DNA of 64,000 nt from Gallibacterium trehalosifermentans (GTDB taxonomy: Bacteria; Pseudomonadota; Gammaproteobacteria; Enterobacterales; Pasteurellaceae), in contig NZ_JBHLWB010000003.1 in assembly GCF_042433055.1 (NCBI RefSeq), positions 171,531 to 235,530 on the forward strand, read 5' to 3'. The notes under the pieces were generated by a model. It searched no databases, was not told where the DNA came from, and was given only the letters and a program-made list of their open reading frames with translations. A program made the translations under genes and the position numbers. Shown piece by piece: positions 27,414-36,023 of this stretch; within the stretch, counting starts at the first letter, position 1; each line of letters begins with the position of its first letter.

Positions 27414-28274
27414 ATGAGAAAGCATAAACTAGGTATTTATGAAAAAGCCTTACCAAAACAGCTAAGTTGGCGGGAACGTTTGGCGATTGCCAAAGCGTGT
27501 GGATTTGATTTTGTCGAGATCTCCATTGATGAAACAGATGAACGATTAAGTCGTTTAGATTGGAGTAAACAAGAGCGTATTGATTTTGTGAAAGCTACGA
27601 TTGAAACAGGGATCACTGTTCCATCAATGTGTTTATCAGGGCATCGCCGTTTTCCATTTGGTAGTCATGACGAGAAAATTCGCCAACAAGCTTATGAGAT
27701 TATGGAAAAGGCAATTCAATTAGCGGTTGATCTTGGTATTCGTACTATTCAATTAGCGGGCTATGATGTCTATTATGAAGAACAAGATGAGGGGACGATT
27801 GAACGCTTTGCTGAAGGCTTAGCGTGGGCAGTTGAAAAAGCAGCAGCAAATCAAGTGATGTTAGCAGTTGAGATCATGGATACAGAATTTATGAACTCAA
27901 TTACTAAGTGGAAAGCTTGGGATAAACGTTTTGCCTCACCATGGTTTACCGTTTACCCTGATGTTGGTAATTTAACGGCTTGGGGGAATGATGTTCCTCA
28001 AGAGCTAGCCTTAGGAATTGATAAAATTGCCGCGATTCATTTAAAAGATACTTATGCTGTAACTGAAACCTGCAAAGGACAATTCCGTGATGTACCTTTT
28101 GGCGAAGGTTGTGTAGATTTTGTTAAGGTATTTGAAACATTACAGGCACTAAATTATCGTGGAGCATTTTTGATTGAAATGTGGACGGAAAAGGCGGAAG
28201 AACCGATTGCCGAAATTATTAAAGCAAGACGTTGGATAGAGAATAAAATGCAAGAGGGAGGTTTTATATGTTAG
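27414..28274 (+). CDS. sgbU: L-ribulose-5-phosphate 3-epimerase (L-xylulose-5-P to L-ribulose-5-P)
   Basis: From ATG 27414 the protein has 286 residues, equal to E. coli SgbU. An upstream in-frame ATG at 27396 has no ribosome binding site, whereas AAAGGA precedes 27414. It is a TIM-barrel of the xylose-isomerase-like type, with metal-ligand segments around VEIMDTEF, YPDVGNL and AIHLKDT and the final FLIEMWTE. Its last 7 bases overlap sgbE. Confidence 0.9.
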   Translation: MRKHKLGIYEKALPKQLSWRERLAIAKACGFDFVEISIDETDERLSRLDWSKQERIDFVKATIETGITVPSMCLSGHRRFPFGSHDEKIRQQAYEIMEKAIQLAVDLGIRTIQLAGYDVYYEEQDEGTIERFAEGLAWAVEKAAANQVMLAVEIMDTEFMNSITKWKAWDKRFASPWFTVYPDVGNLTAWGNDVPQELALGIDKIAAIHLKDTYAVTETCKGQFRDVPFGEGCVDFVKVFETLQALNYRGAFLIEMWTEKAEEPIAEIIKARRWIENKMQEGGFIC

Positions 28275-28963
28275 AACAATTAAAACAACAAGTATTTGAA
28301 GCAAATTTAGATTTACCAAAATATGGTTTAGTTACTTTTACTTGGGGGAACGTTAGTGGTATTGATCGAGAGTCAGGGTTAGTTGTGATCAAACCATCGG
28401 GTGTTGATTATGATGTTATGACAGCCGATGATATGGTGGTGGTTGATTTAGCAACTGGAAAAGTCGTGGAAGGCAATAAAAAACCGTCCTCAGATACACC
28501 AACGCATTTGGAACTCTATCGTCAATTTCCTACCCTCGGTGGAATTGTTCATACGCATTCTCGTCATGCGACTTCATGGGCGCAGGCTGGATTAGACTTA
28601 AAAGCTTTAGGTACCACACACGCTGATTATTTTTACGGTACGATTCCTTGTACACGCAAAATGACAGATGCAGAAATTCAAGGTGAATATGAATTAGAAA
28701 CAGGAAAAGTGATTGTTGAAACGTTTCGTACTCGAGGTATTGAAGCAAAAGATGTTCCTGCCGTGTTAGTGAATTCACATGGACCTTTTGCTTGGGGAAC
28801 CGATCCTCACAATGCCGTACATAATGCAGTTGTACTAGAAGAAATTGCGTGCATGAATCTTTTCTCTTATCAACTTAATCCACAAATTGATTCTATGCAA
28901 CAAGTCCTACTTGATAAGCACTATTTGCGCAAGCATGGTAAAAATGCTTATTATGGTCAATAA
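28268..28963 (+). CDS. sgbE: L-ribulose-5-phosphate 4-epimerase
   Basis: 231 residues, the length of E. coli SgbE and AraD. Class II aldolase fold with Asp76 (SSDTPTH) and zinc ligands His95 and His97 (VHTHSRH) at the AraD positions. It converts L-ribulose 5-phosphate to D-xylulose 5-phosphate, which enters the pentose phosphate pathway. Last gene of the operon; its ATG overlaps sgbU. It could also serve the AraC-linked kinase at 36024-37625. Confidence 0.92.
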   Translation: MLEQLKQQVFEANLDLPKYGLVTFTWGNVSGIDRESGLVVIKPSGVDYDVMTADDMVVVDLATGKVVEGNKKPSSDTPTHLELYRQFPTLGGIVHTHSRHATSWAQAGLDLKALGTTHADYFYGTIPCTRKMTDAEIQGEYELETGKVIVETFRTRGIEAKDVPAVLVNSHGPFAWGTDPHNAVHNAVVLEEIACMNLFSYQLNPQIDSMQQVLLDKHYLRKHGKNAYYGQ

Positions 28964-28970
28964 TGATGCG

Positions 28971-29010
28971 AAGTAGAGTGGAGAATATCCATTCTACTTT
29001 TTCTTTTTTA
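28971..29010 (+). terminator. Intrinsic terminator of the yia-sgb operon
   Basis: AAGTAGAGTGGA (28971-28982) pairs with TCCATTCTACTT (28988-28999) with one G-T pair and a 5-base loop, followed by a T-rich run. Confidence 0.9.
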
Positions 29011-29075
29011 CACTTTATTTTCCATTCATCATATTTTTATCTTCATTTGATACCTTTCTTTTTTGCGTTATAAAA

Positions 29076-29091
29076 TGTGATTTGTATCACA
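29076..29091 (+). promoter_or_regulatory. Perfect CRP site upstream of treB
   Basis: TGTGA-TTTGTA-TCACA, flanked by AAAA and TTTTA, matches the CRP consensus at every key base, 95 bases before the treB ATG. Confidence 0.85.
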
Positions 29092-29125
29092 TTTTATAGA
29101 TTCTCTTCGCTTTTTTATTTGCCAT

Positions 29126-29139
29126 TGGGAACGTTCCCA
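29126..29139 (+). promoter_or_regulatory. TreR operator
   Basis: TGGGAACGTTCCCA is a perfect palindrome and matches the TreR operator core known from E. coli. It lies 46 bases before treB, between the CRP site and the start codon. Confidence 0.85.
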
Positions 29140-29185
29140 TTATCATATATTACGATAAGTCAAAAACATAATTGAGGGGAATATT

Positions 29186-30604
29186 ATGGCTAAACAAAAA
29201 ATTGATCCACAAGCTGTGGATAAACTGGTGGAGTACATCGGTGGGCGTGAGAATATCGCCACTGTTACCCACTGTATTACCCGTTTGCGTTTTGTGTTAA
29301 ACGATGAGAGCAAAGTTGATGCTAAAGCCATTGAGCAGTTGCCAATGGTGAAAGCCAATTTTGCGACAGGTGGGCAATATCAAGTCGTTATCGGACAGGA
29401 AGTCGGGGATTATTACAAATTATTATTAGAAAAAACAGGGCTTGCCAGTGTGGATAAAGAGCAAGTCAAAGCGGCAGCGCGCCAAAATCAAAAATGGTAT
29501 GAGAGCCTTATCTCGCATATGGCGGATATTTTTATTCCGTTGTTGCCTGCGCTTATCAGCGGTGGTTTGATTTTAGGTTTCCGCAATGTGATTGGCGATA
29601 TTGCGATGATCGACGGCAAAACGCTCACCCAAGTTAGTCCATTCTGGAACAGTGTGCATTCGTTCTTATGGCTGATTGGCGAGGCGATTTTCCACTTCTT
29701 ACCAGTGGGGATTTGTTGGTCGATTGCCCGTAAAATGGGTACTTCGCCAATTCTTGGGATCGTACTTGGGGTTACGCTGGTTTCGCCACAGTTGATGAAC
29801 TCGTACGGTTTAGGCGCACAAATTCCTGAAAGCTGGGATTTCGGTTGGTTACAAATTGAGAAAGTAGGCTACCAAGCGCAGGTCATTCCTGCAATTATGG
29901 CAGGGTTGGCGCTCTCTTACATTGAACGTTTGATGAACAAAATTGTGCCAGATTTCTTAAATTTGATCATCGTGCCAGTGGTATCAATTATTTTAGCAGT
30001 ATTCTTAGCGCACACCATTATCGGGCCTATCGGACGTGAAATTGGTAACGGCGTGGCATTTGTGGTACGCAATGCGATGACAGGCGATTTTGCCCCAGTT
30101 GGTGCGGCATTATTTGGTTTCTTATATGCGCCGTTGGTGGTAACTGGGGTTCACCAAACTTCACTCGCCATTGATATGCAGATGATCCAAAATATGGGTG
30201 GTACACCAGTATGGCCGTTGATTGCATTATCAAACATTGCGCAAGCCTCTGCGGTGGTAGCAATCATCATTATGAGCAAAAAAGCCAGCGTGCGTGAAGT
30301 GGCAGTGCCAGCCGCACTTTCTGCCTACTTGGGCGTTACCGAGCCTGCAATGTATGGGATCAACTTAAAATACCGCTTCCCAATGCTGTGTGCGATGATT
30401 GGTTCTGCCTGTGCGGCGCTCGTGTGTGGGCTGGCTGGCGTGTTGGCAAGCAGTATCGGCGTAGGTGGCTTACCGGGTATTCTTTCCATTCAGCACCAAT
30501 TCTGGGGAACGTTTGCGGTGGCAATGGTGGTGGCAATTGTTGTGCCAATTCTCTTAACCGTGATTGTGTATAAACGCAAAACCATTAATGGTACTTTAGA
30601 TTAA
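29186..30604 (+). CDS. treB: PTS trehalose transporter subunit IIBC
   Basis: 472 residues (E. coli TreB 473). The IIB domain occupies about residues 1-90, with the phosphorylated Cys30 in ATVTHCITRLRF; the IIC membrane domain follows. No IIA domain is present, so the glucose-type IIA (Crr) must supply phosphate. It imports trehalose as trehalose 6-phosphate. GC content is visibly higher than in neighbouring genes (for example 37 G or C in the 60 bases from 30421), a sign of different ancestry shared with most of treC. Confidence 0.95.
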   Translation: MAKQKIDPQAVDKLVEYIGGRENIATVTHCITRLRFVLNDESKVDAKAIEQLPMVKANFATGGQYQVVIGQEVGDYYKLLLEKTGLASVDKEQVKAAARQNQKWYESLISHMADIFIPLLPALISGGLILGFRNVIGDIAMIDGKTLTQVSPFWNSVHSFLWLIGEAIFHFLPVGICWSIARKMGTSPILGIVLGVTLVSPQLMNSYGLGAQIPESWDFGWLQIEKVGYQAQVIPAIMAGLALSYIERLMNKIVPDFLNLIIVPVVSIILAVFLAHTIIGPIGREIGNGVAFVVRNAMTGDFAPVGAALFGFLYAPLVVTGVHQTSLAIDMQMIQNMGGTPVWPLIALSNIAQASAVVAIIIMSKKASVREVAVPAALSAYLGVTEPAMYGINLKYRFPMLCAMIGSACAALVCGLAGVLASSIGVGGLPGILSIQHQFWGTFAVAMVVAIVVPILLTVIVYKRKTINGTLD

Positions 30605-30659
30605 TACTTTTTATTTTGCCCTCTATTGTTGGAGGGCTTTACTCTTTCAAGGAAGCAAA

Positions 30660-32297
30660 ATGATGAATAATTGGTGGAAAAATGGGGTGATTTACCAAAT
30701 CTACCCGAAAAGTTTTCAGGACACAACAGGCTCTGGCACGGGCGATATTCAAGGGATCATCAAACGCCTAGACTACTTGCAAACATTGGGGGTTGATGGT
30801 ATTTGGATCACACCGATGTATGTTTCGCCACAAATTGACAATGGTTATGATATTGCCAACTACCGCGACATTGACCCCAGCTATGGCACAATGGCGGATT
30901 TTGAGCAACTGATCGACGAAGCGCACAAGCGCAATATCCGCATCATTATGGATATGGTATTTAACCACAGCTCAACTTTCCACGAGTGGTTCAAGCAGGG
31001 TGAAGATCCACAAAGCGAGTACCACGACTACTACATTTGGCGTGAAAGCCCAACCAATTGGAAATCAAAATTTGGTGGCAGTGCGTGGAAATGGTCGGAT
31101 AAAGCGCAAAAATACTACCTGCACCTATTCGCCCCTGAACAAGCGGACTTAAATTGGGAAAATCCTGCATTGCGTGCCCAGCTGTACGATATTTGCCGTT
31201 TTTGGGCAGAAAAAGGCGTGGACGGCTTGCGTTTAGATGTGGTGAATCTGATTTCTAAACCTGCCACCTTTGAAGATGATTTTGAGGGCGACGGCAGACG
31301 TTTTTATACCGATGGCCCGAAAATTCATCAATATTTACAAGAACTAAACCAACAAGCGCTTACCCCATTTCAGCTAATGACGGTCGGTGAAATGTCTTCC
31401 ACCAAGCTGGAGCATTGCCAGCAGTACGCCAATCTTAAGGGTACAGAACTTTCAATGACTTTTAATTTCCACCATTTGAAAGTCGATTACCCTAATGGGG
31501 AGAAATGGACGTACGCCAAGCCTGATTTTGTGGAGTTAAAATCGATCTTCAATTACTGGCAGCAGGGAATGCACAACCGTGCGTGGAATGCGCTGTTTTG
31601 GTGTAACCACGACCAGCCACGCATTGTTTCCCGCTTTGGCGATGAACAGGCGCTCAGAACGATCTCTGCCAAAATGCTGGCAATGCTCCTGCACGGAATG
31701 CAAGGCACGCCGTATATTTATCAAGGTGAAGAGATTGGAATGACCAACCCGAACTTCAGCGATATTCACGCCTACCGTGATGTCGAAAGCCTAAATGCTT
31801 ATGCAGAATTGAAAGAAAAAGGGGTAGAAGAAGCGTTGATCATCAAGATTTTAGCACAAAAATCACGCGATAACGGCAGAACTCCTGTACAGTGGGATAG
31901 TAGCCCGAACGCAGGCTTTACCACTGGCACACCGTGGATTGCAGTTGCGGAGAATTTTACCCAGATCAACGTGGAACAAGCACTGGCAGATAAAAATTCC
32001 GTTTTTTATTGTTATCAACAACTGATTCAATTACGCAAACAGTATGGGATTTTTATCAATGGTGATTATTTAGATCTTTGCCCTGAAAAGCACGAAATTT
32101 GGTGTTATATCCGTCAAGATAAGAATGAAAAATTACTTGTCTTAGCAAATTTAACCGCACAAACTCAAACAATGAATCTTTCTGCATGGTCAAATTCATC
32201 TTGGCAATGCCTAATGAATAATTATCAGGATATATTTGAGCTGAAAGATGAGATAGAATTAAAGCCTTATCAAGCGGTGTATCTTTACCAACGTTAA
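30660..32297 (+). CDS. treC: Trehalose-6-phosphate hydrolase
   Basis: 545-residue GH13 enzyme (E. coli TreC 551) that cleaves trehalose 6-phosphate to glucose and glucose 6-phosphate. DMVFNHSS, GLRLDVVN with nucleophile Asp193, VGEMSS with acid Glu244, and WCNHDQPR are the four GH13 regions. The ATG at 30660 is followed by a second ATG; AAGGAAG precedes both. Base composition falls sharply near 31985: the 60 bases from 31081 hold 30 G or C, those from 32161 only 20. Confidence 0.95.
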   Translation: MMNNWWKNGVIYQIYPKSFQDTTGSGTGDIQGIIKRLDYLQTLGVDGIWITPMYVSPQIDNGYDIANYRDIDPSYGTMADFEQLIDEAHKRNIRIIMDMVFNHSSTFHEWFKQGEDPQSEYHDYYIWRESPTNWKSKFGGSAWKWSDKAQKYYLHLFAPEQADLNWENPALRAQLYDICRFWAEKGVDGLRLDVVNLISKPATFEDDFEGDGRRFYTDGPKIHQYLQELNQQALTPFQLMTVGEMSSTKLEHCQQYANLKGTELSMTFNFHHLKVDYPNGEKWTYAKPDFVELKSIFNYWQQGMHNRAWNALFWCNHDQPRIVSRFGDEQALRTISAKMLAMLLHGMQGTPYIYQGEEIGMTNPNFSDIHAYRDVESLNAYAELKEKGVEEALIIKILAQKSRDNGRTPVQWDSSPNAGFTTGTPWIAVAENFTQINVEQALADKNSVFYCYQQLIQLRKQYGIFINGDYLDLCPEKHEIWCYIRQDKNEKLLVLANLTAQTQTMNLSAWSNSSWQCLMNNYQDIFELKDEIELKPYQAVYLYQR

Positions 32298-32379
32298 AGA
32301 TTGATTTATGTGAAAGATGCCGATTATCTATTATCACCACCCTCTAAGCGGTGATGATAGAAAAAGGTTTGTTAATTTT

Positions 32380-33327
32380 ATGAAGTATACAATAAAAGAT
32401 ATTGCTCAATTAGCAAAGGTCAGTAAGTCAACGGTTTCTCGTGTTTTAAACGATGATCCTAAAGTGAGTGAATCAACCCGCCAATTAGTGCAACACATTG
32501 TTAAACAATTAAATTTTCAGCCAAACCAAAGCGCCAGAGCTATGCGTGGCGCAACGATGCCTGTTATAGGTATCATCGTTACACGTTTAGATTCAACGGC
32601 TGAATCACAAACGTTAAGGGCAATATTACATGAGCTCTATCAGCAACATATTACGCCACTAATTGTAGAGAGTCAGTTTCAAGTTGCCTCAGTACAACAA
32701 CATTTCCAATTATTTGAAAAACGAAATGTTGATGGGGTGATATTATTTGCCTTTTCGAAGCTTTCTGAGAATATTGTTAAACAATGGAAAAAATCTTTAG
32801 TTACAGTTGCTCGTCAATATCCCAATATTTCTTCTGTTTTTTATGACGATAAAAATGCGATACAAACACTATTGTTACATTTCTATCGTCAGGGTTTAAA
32901 AAATATTGCTTATTTAGGGATAGATGATCATGATGAAACAACAGGTTATTTACGTAATCAAAGTTATCTGGCATTTTGTCAGCAATATCAAATCGTACCA
33001 AATTTAATTAAAACGCAGCTGGAGATGGAAAGCAGCTATCAAGATGCACAAAAATTATTTACGCAATCCGTTGATGTTATTGTGTGCGCTAGTAGTCGTT
33101 TAGCATTAGGCGTATTTAAATATCTACAAGAAAAGCAATTAAATATCCCTATTGCTTGTGTTGGGGGAAATGCCTTATTGCAGTTTGTGGTACCTAATTT
33201 GATTTATCTTGATTTTGGTTATCACCAAGCAGGAAAATGGGCGGCGGAGATGTTATTAACTCAATTAAAGCAGCCGTCAACGATGATAGAACAGCGTTGT
33301 GCACCTTTTCGATTAAATAAGGGATAG
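32380..33327 (+). CDS. treR: Trehalose operon repressor TreR (LacI family)
   Basis: From ATG 32380 the protein has 315 residues, equal to E. coli TreR. The LacI-type helix-turn-helix is YTIKDIAQLAKVSKSTVSRV, and FQPNQSARAMRG (hinge) and VIGIIVTRLDS follow as in TreR. An in-frame ATG at 32317 would add 21 residues with no homology. It should bind the palindrome at 29126-29139. It sits behind treC, whereas in E. coli treR precedes treB. Confidence 0.92.
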   Translation: MKYTIKDIAQLAKVSKSTVSRVLNDDPKVSESTRQLVQHIVKQLNFQPNQSARAMRGATMPVIGIIVTRLDSTAESQTLRAILHELYQQHITPLIVESQFQVASVQQHFQLFEKRNVDGVILFAFSKLSENIVKQWKKSLVTVARQYPNISSVFYDDKNAIQTLLLHFYRQGLKNIAYLGIDDHDETTGYLRNQSYLAFCQQYQIVPNLIKTQLEMESSYQDAQKLFTQSVDVIVCASSRLALGVFKYLQEKQLNIPIACVGGNALLQFVVPNLIYLDFGYHQAGKWAAEMLLTQLKQPSTMIEQRCAPFRLNKG

Positions 33328-33341
33328 CGGTTATCCGATAT

Positions 33342-33375
33342 AAAATTGCCCTACATAATAGGGCAATTTTTTGAA
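33342..33375. terminator. Bidirectional terminator between treR and ilvC
   Basis: AAAATTGCCCTA (33342-33353) and TAGGGCAATTTT (33359-33370) form a perfect 12-bp stem with a 5-base loop and A/T runs on both sides, between convergent genes. Confidence 0.9.
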
Positions 33376-33395
33376 CGATTGGGTTGGCATAATGA

Positions 33396-34874
33396 TTAAT
33401 TCACTACCACAATACGTTTCATATCTTTCATATAGCCACGAAGTTTTTGCCCCACTTTTTCAATCGGGTGGTTACGAATGGCTTCATTCACATCACGTAA
33501 GGTAATGTTATCAATTTCCACAGTAGGAGCTGCTTCGCCTAAATCACCTTTTTGTAATTGCGGTACAAGTTTTTCACGCATAATTGGCGTTGCCACATTA
33601 GCAAAGAGATAGTTTCCGTACTCAGCGGTATCTGAAATTACCACATTCATTTCATATAAACGTTTACGCGCGATAGTATTGGCGATTAACGGTAATTCAT
33701 GAAGTGATTCATAATAAGCAGATTCTTCAATAATACCGCTGGAAACCATAGTATCAAATGCAAGTTCAACCCCTGCTTTCACCATCGCAATCATTAACAC
33801 GCCATTATCAAAGTATTCTTGTTCTTTGATTTTGCCTTCATATTTAGGCGCATTTTCAAAGGCAGTTTTGCCTGTTTCTTCACGCCAAGTCAGTAAGTTT
33901 TTATCGCCATTTGCCCAGTCAGCCATCATGGTGGCAGAGAATTCACCACTAATAATGTCGTCCATATGTTTTTGGAATAGCGTGGTTAACATGCCTTTGA
34001 TCTGTTCAGAAAGTTCAAACGCACGTAATTTTGCATTATTAGAGAGGCGATCCATCATGAGAGTGATACCCCCTAATTTCAACGCTTCAGTGATAGTTTC
34101 CCAACCGTATTGTACTAATTGTGCGGCATACGCAGGATCTTTCCCATCAGCAACCAGTTTGTCATAACAAATTAATGAGCCTGCTTGTAACATTCCACAT
34201 AGGATAGTTTGTTCACCCATTAAATCAGATTTCACTTCAGCCACAAATGAAGATTCTAGTACACCAGCACGATGTCCACCAGTTGCCGCAGCCCAAGCTT
34301 TAGCGATTGCCATACCCTCACCTTTTGGATCGTTTTCAGGGTGAACAGCGATTAAGGTTGGTACACCGAAGCCACGTTTATATTCTTCACGCACTTCTGT
34401 ACCTGGGCATTTTGGCGCAACCATAACCACGGTAATATCTGGACGAATTTGCTCGCCGACTTCGACAATGTTTAAACCATGTGAATAACCTAATGCAGCA
34501 CCTTGTTTCATTAATGGCATGACTGCTTGTACAACGCTGCTGTGTTGTTTATCTGGGGTAAGGTTAATCACTAAATCTGCTTGTGGAATGAGATCTTCAT
34601 AGCTACCTACGACAAAACCATTTTCTGAAGCACGTTGGAAAGAGGCACGTTTTTCTGCAATCGCTTCTTTACGCAATGCGTAACTGACATCTAATCCAGA
34701 ATCACGCATATTTAATCCTTGGTTTAAACCTTGTGCCCCACAACCTACGATCACCACTTTTTTGCCTTTTAGAAAGTTTGCTTCATCTGCAAATTCGCTG
34801 CGATCCATAAAACGGCAACGACCTAATTGATCTAATTTTTGACGTAAGTTTAAGGTATTGAAATAGTTAGCCAT
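33396..34874 (-). CDS. ilvC: Ketol-acid reductoisomerase (class II)
   Basis: 492 residues, the long class II form (E. coli 491). NADPH-binding GCGAQG is at 44-49. It turns acetolactate or acetohydroxybutyrate into the dihydroxy acids of valine and isoleucine synthesis. Divergent from ilvY, as in enterobacteria. AGGAGTATTT precedes the ATG. Confidence 0.97.
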   Translation of the reverse strand: MANYFNTLNLRQKLDQLGRCRFMDRSEFADEANFLKGKKVVIVGCGAQGLNQGLNMRDSGLDVSYALRKEAIAEKRASFQRASENGFVVGSYEDLIPQADLVINLTPDKQHSSVVQAVMPLMKQGAALGYSHGLNIVEVGEQIRPDITVVMVAPKCPGTEVREEYKRGFGVPTLIAVHPENDPKGEGMAIAKAWAAATGGHRAGVLESSFVAEVKSDLMGEQTILCGMLQAGSLICYDKLVADGKDPAYAAQLVQYGWETITEALKLGGITLMMDRLSNNAKLRAFELSEQIKGMLTTLFQKHMDDIISGEFSATMMADWANGDKNLLTWREETGKTAFENAPKYEGKIKEQEYFDNGVLMIAMVKAGVELAFDTMVSSGIIEESAYYESLHELPLIANTIARKRLYEMNVVISDTAEYGNYLFANVATPIMREKLVPQLQKGDLGEAAPTVEIDNITLRDVNEAIRNHPIEKVGQKLRGYMKDMKRIVVVN

Positions 34875-34980
34875 AAATACTCCTATGAGTGGTTATCAAT
34901 AAATTGTGTTTACTAAATTGTGATAAGGTGAGTATAAGACTTTTTTTTATTGCGTAAATTGATATTATTGAAATCCATGC

Positions 34981-34995
34981 TTGCATAATGTGCAA
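34981..34995. promoter_or_regulatory. IlvY operator-like inverted repeat
   Basis: TTGCA-TAATG-TGCAA lies in the 155-base ilvC-ilvY gap. It fits the T-N11-A form of LysR-type binding sites and the TTGCA arms of the E. coli ilvC operators. A weaker half-match, TTGCG followed by TAAATTGATA, lies near 34950. Confidence 0.6.
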
Positions 34996-35029
34996 TATTT
35001 TTAACAAATTCTCTTTTTGGCAGGTAATC

Positions 35030-35911
35030 ATGGATTTCCAACAACTAAAATTATTTTTACACCTTTGTGAAAGTAAAAACTTTGCGAGAACAGCGACGCT
35101 AAACCATCTCAGTCCCTCCACGCTTTCTCGCCAGATTCAACGACTAGAAGAAGAAATGGAAACGATATTATTTTGGCGAGATAATCGTTCAGTTGAATTA
35201 ACCCCAGCAGGCGAACAGTTTTATTTGTTTGCTGAGAAAACATTACAGGAATGGCGGTTGTTACAGCAACAATTACAACCTAATACCATGGATTTAGCTG
35301 GAGAGATTCGGTTATTTTGTTCGGTAACGGCGAGTTATAGCCATTTACCAGAGATTTTAGCCACATTTAGACAGAAATATCCAAAAGTCGAGATTCAACT
35401 AAAAACAGGCGATCCTGCATTAGCCGTACAACAAGTACAAAGTCGGCAAGTGGATCTTGCGATTGCGGGGGAACCTGAACAATTACCAGAAAATGTCATT
35501 TTTCATCAGATTGATAGCTTGCCATTCTCATTAATTGCCCCAAAAGTGGCGTGTGTTGCCAACCAGTTATTACAGCAACAACCGATTAATTGGCAAGAGA
35601 TTCCCTTTATCGTCCCAGTGGAGGGACCAGCTCGCCAAAAAATTGGGCAATGGTTTACACAAAAAGGCATTAAGCACCCAAAAATCTATGCTACGGTAGC
35701 TGGACATGAAGGCATTGTACCAATGGTAGCAATGGGGTTTGGGCTGGCATTATTGCCAGATGTTGTGATTGCGCATAATCCTATGAACACACAAATTACC
35801 TATTTAAATATCCAACCCAATATTGATTCCCTTGCGTTAGGCATTTGTGTAAATCAAAAGAACCTACATAACCCAGTAGTGAATGCGTTTTGGCATAGTT
35901 GTAGGAAATAG
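35030..35911 (+). CDS. ilvY: LysR-type activator IlvY
   Basis: From ATG 35030, 293 residues (E. coli 297). The start MDFQQLKLFLHLCESKNFAR and ATLNHLSPSTLSRQIQRLEE form the LysR helix-turn-helix. The frame opens 14 codons earlier at 34988, but that start would overlap the operator. IlvY activates ilvC in the presence of acetolactate or acetohydroxybutyrate. The 112 bases after it, up to the convergent kinase gene, hold no clear terminator. Confidence 0.92.
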   Translation: MDFQQLKLFLHLCESKNFARTATLNHLSPSTLSRQIQRLEEEMETILFWRDNRSVELTPAGEQFYLFAEKTLQEWRLLQQQLQPNTMDLAGEIRLFCSVTASYSHLPEILATFRQKYPKVEIQLKTGDPALAVQQVQSRQVDLAIAGEPEQLPENVIFHQIDSLPFSLIAPKVACVANQLLQQQPINWQEIPFIVPVEGPARQKIGQWFTQKGIKHPKIYATVAGHEGIVPMVAMGFGLALLPDVVIAHNPMNTQITYLNIQPNIDSLALGICVNQKNLHNPVVNAFWHSCRK

Positions 35912-36023
35912 TACTCTAATACTATGTAGGATAATCTTTTAATCTATATTTTTGTTTCTTATATTAATAAGAGTTTTTGTTATGTTTATTTAATTTTATT
36001 ATCGTATAAATTAGAGAATGATA

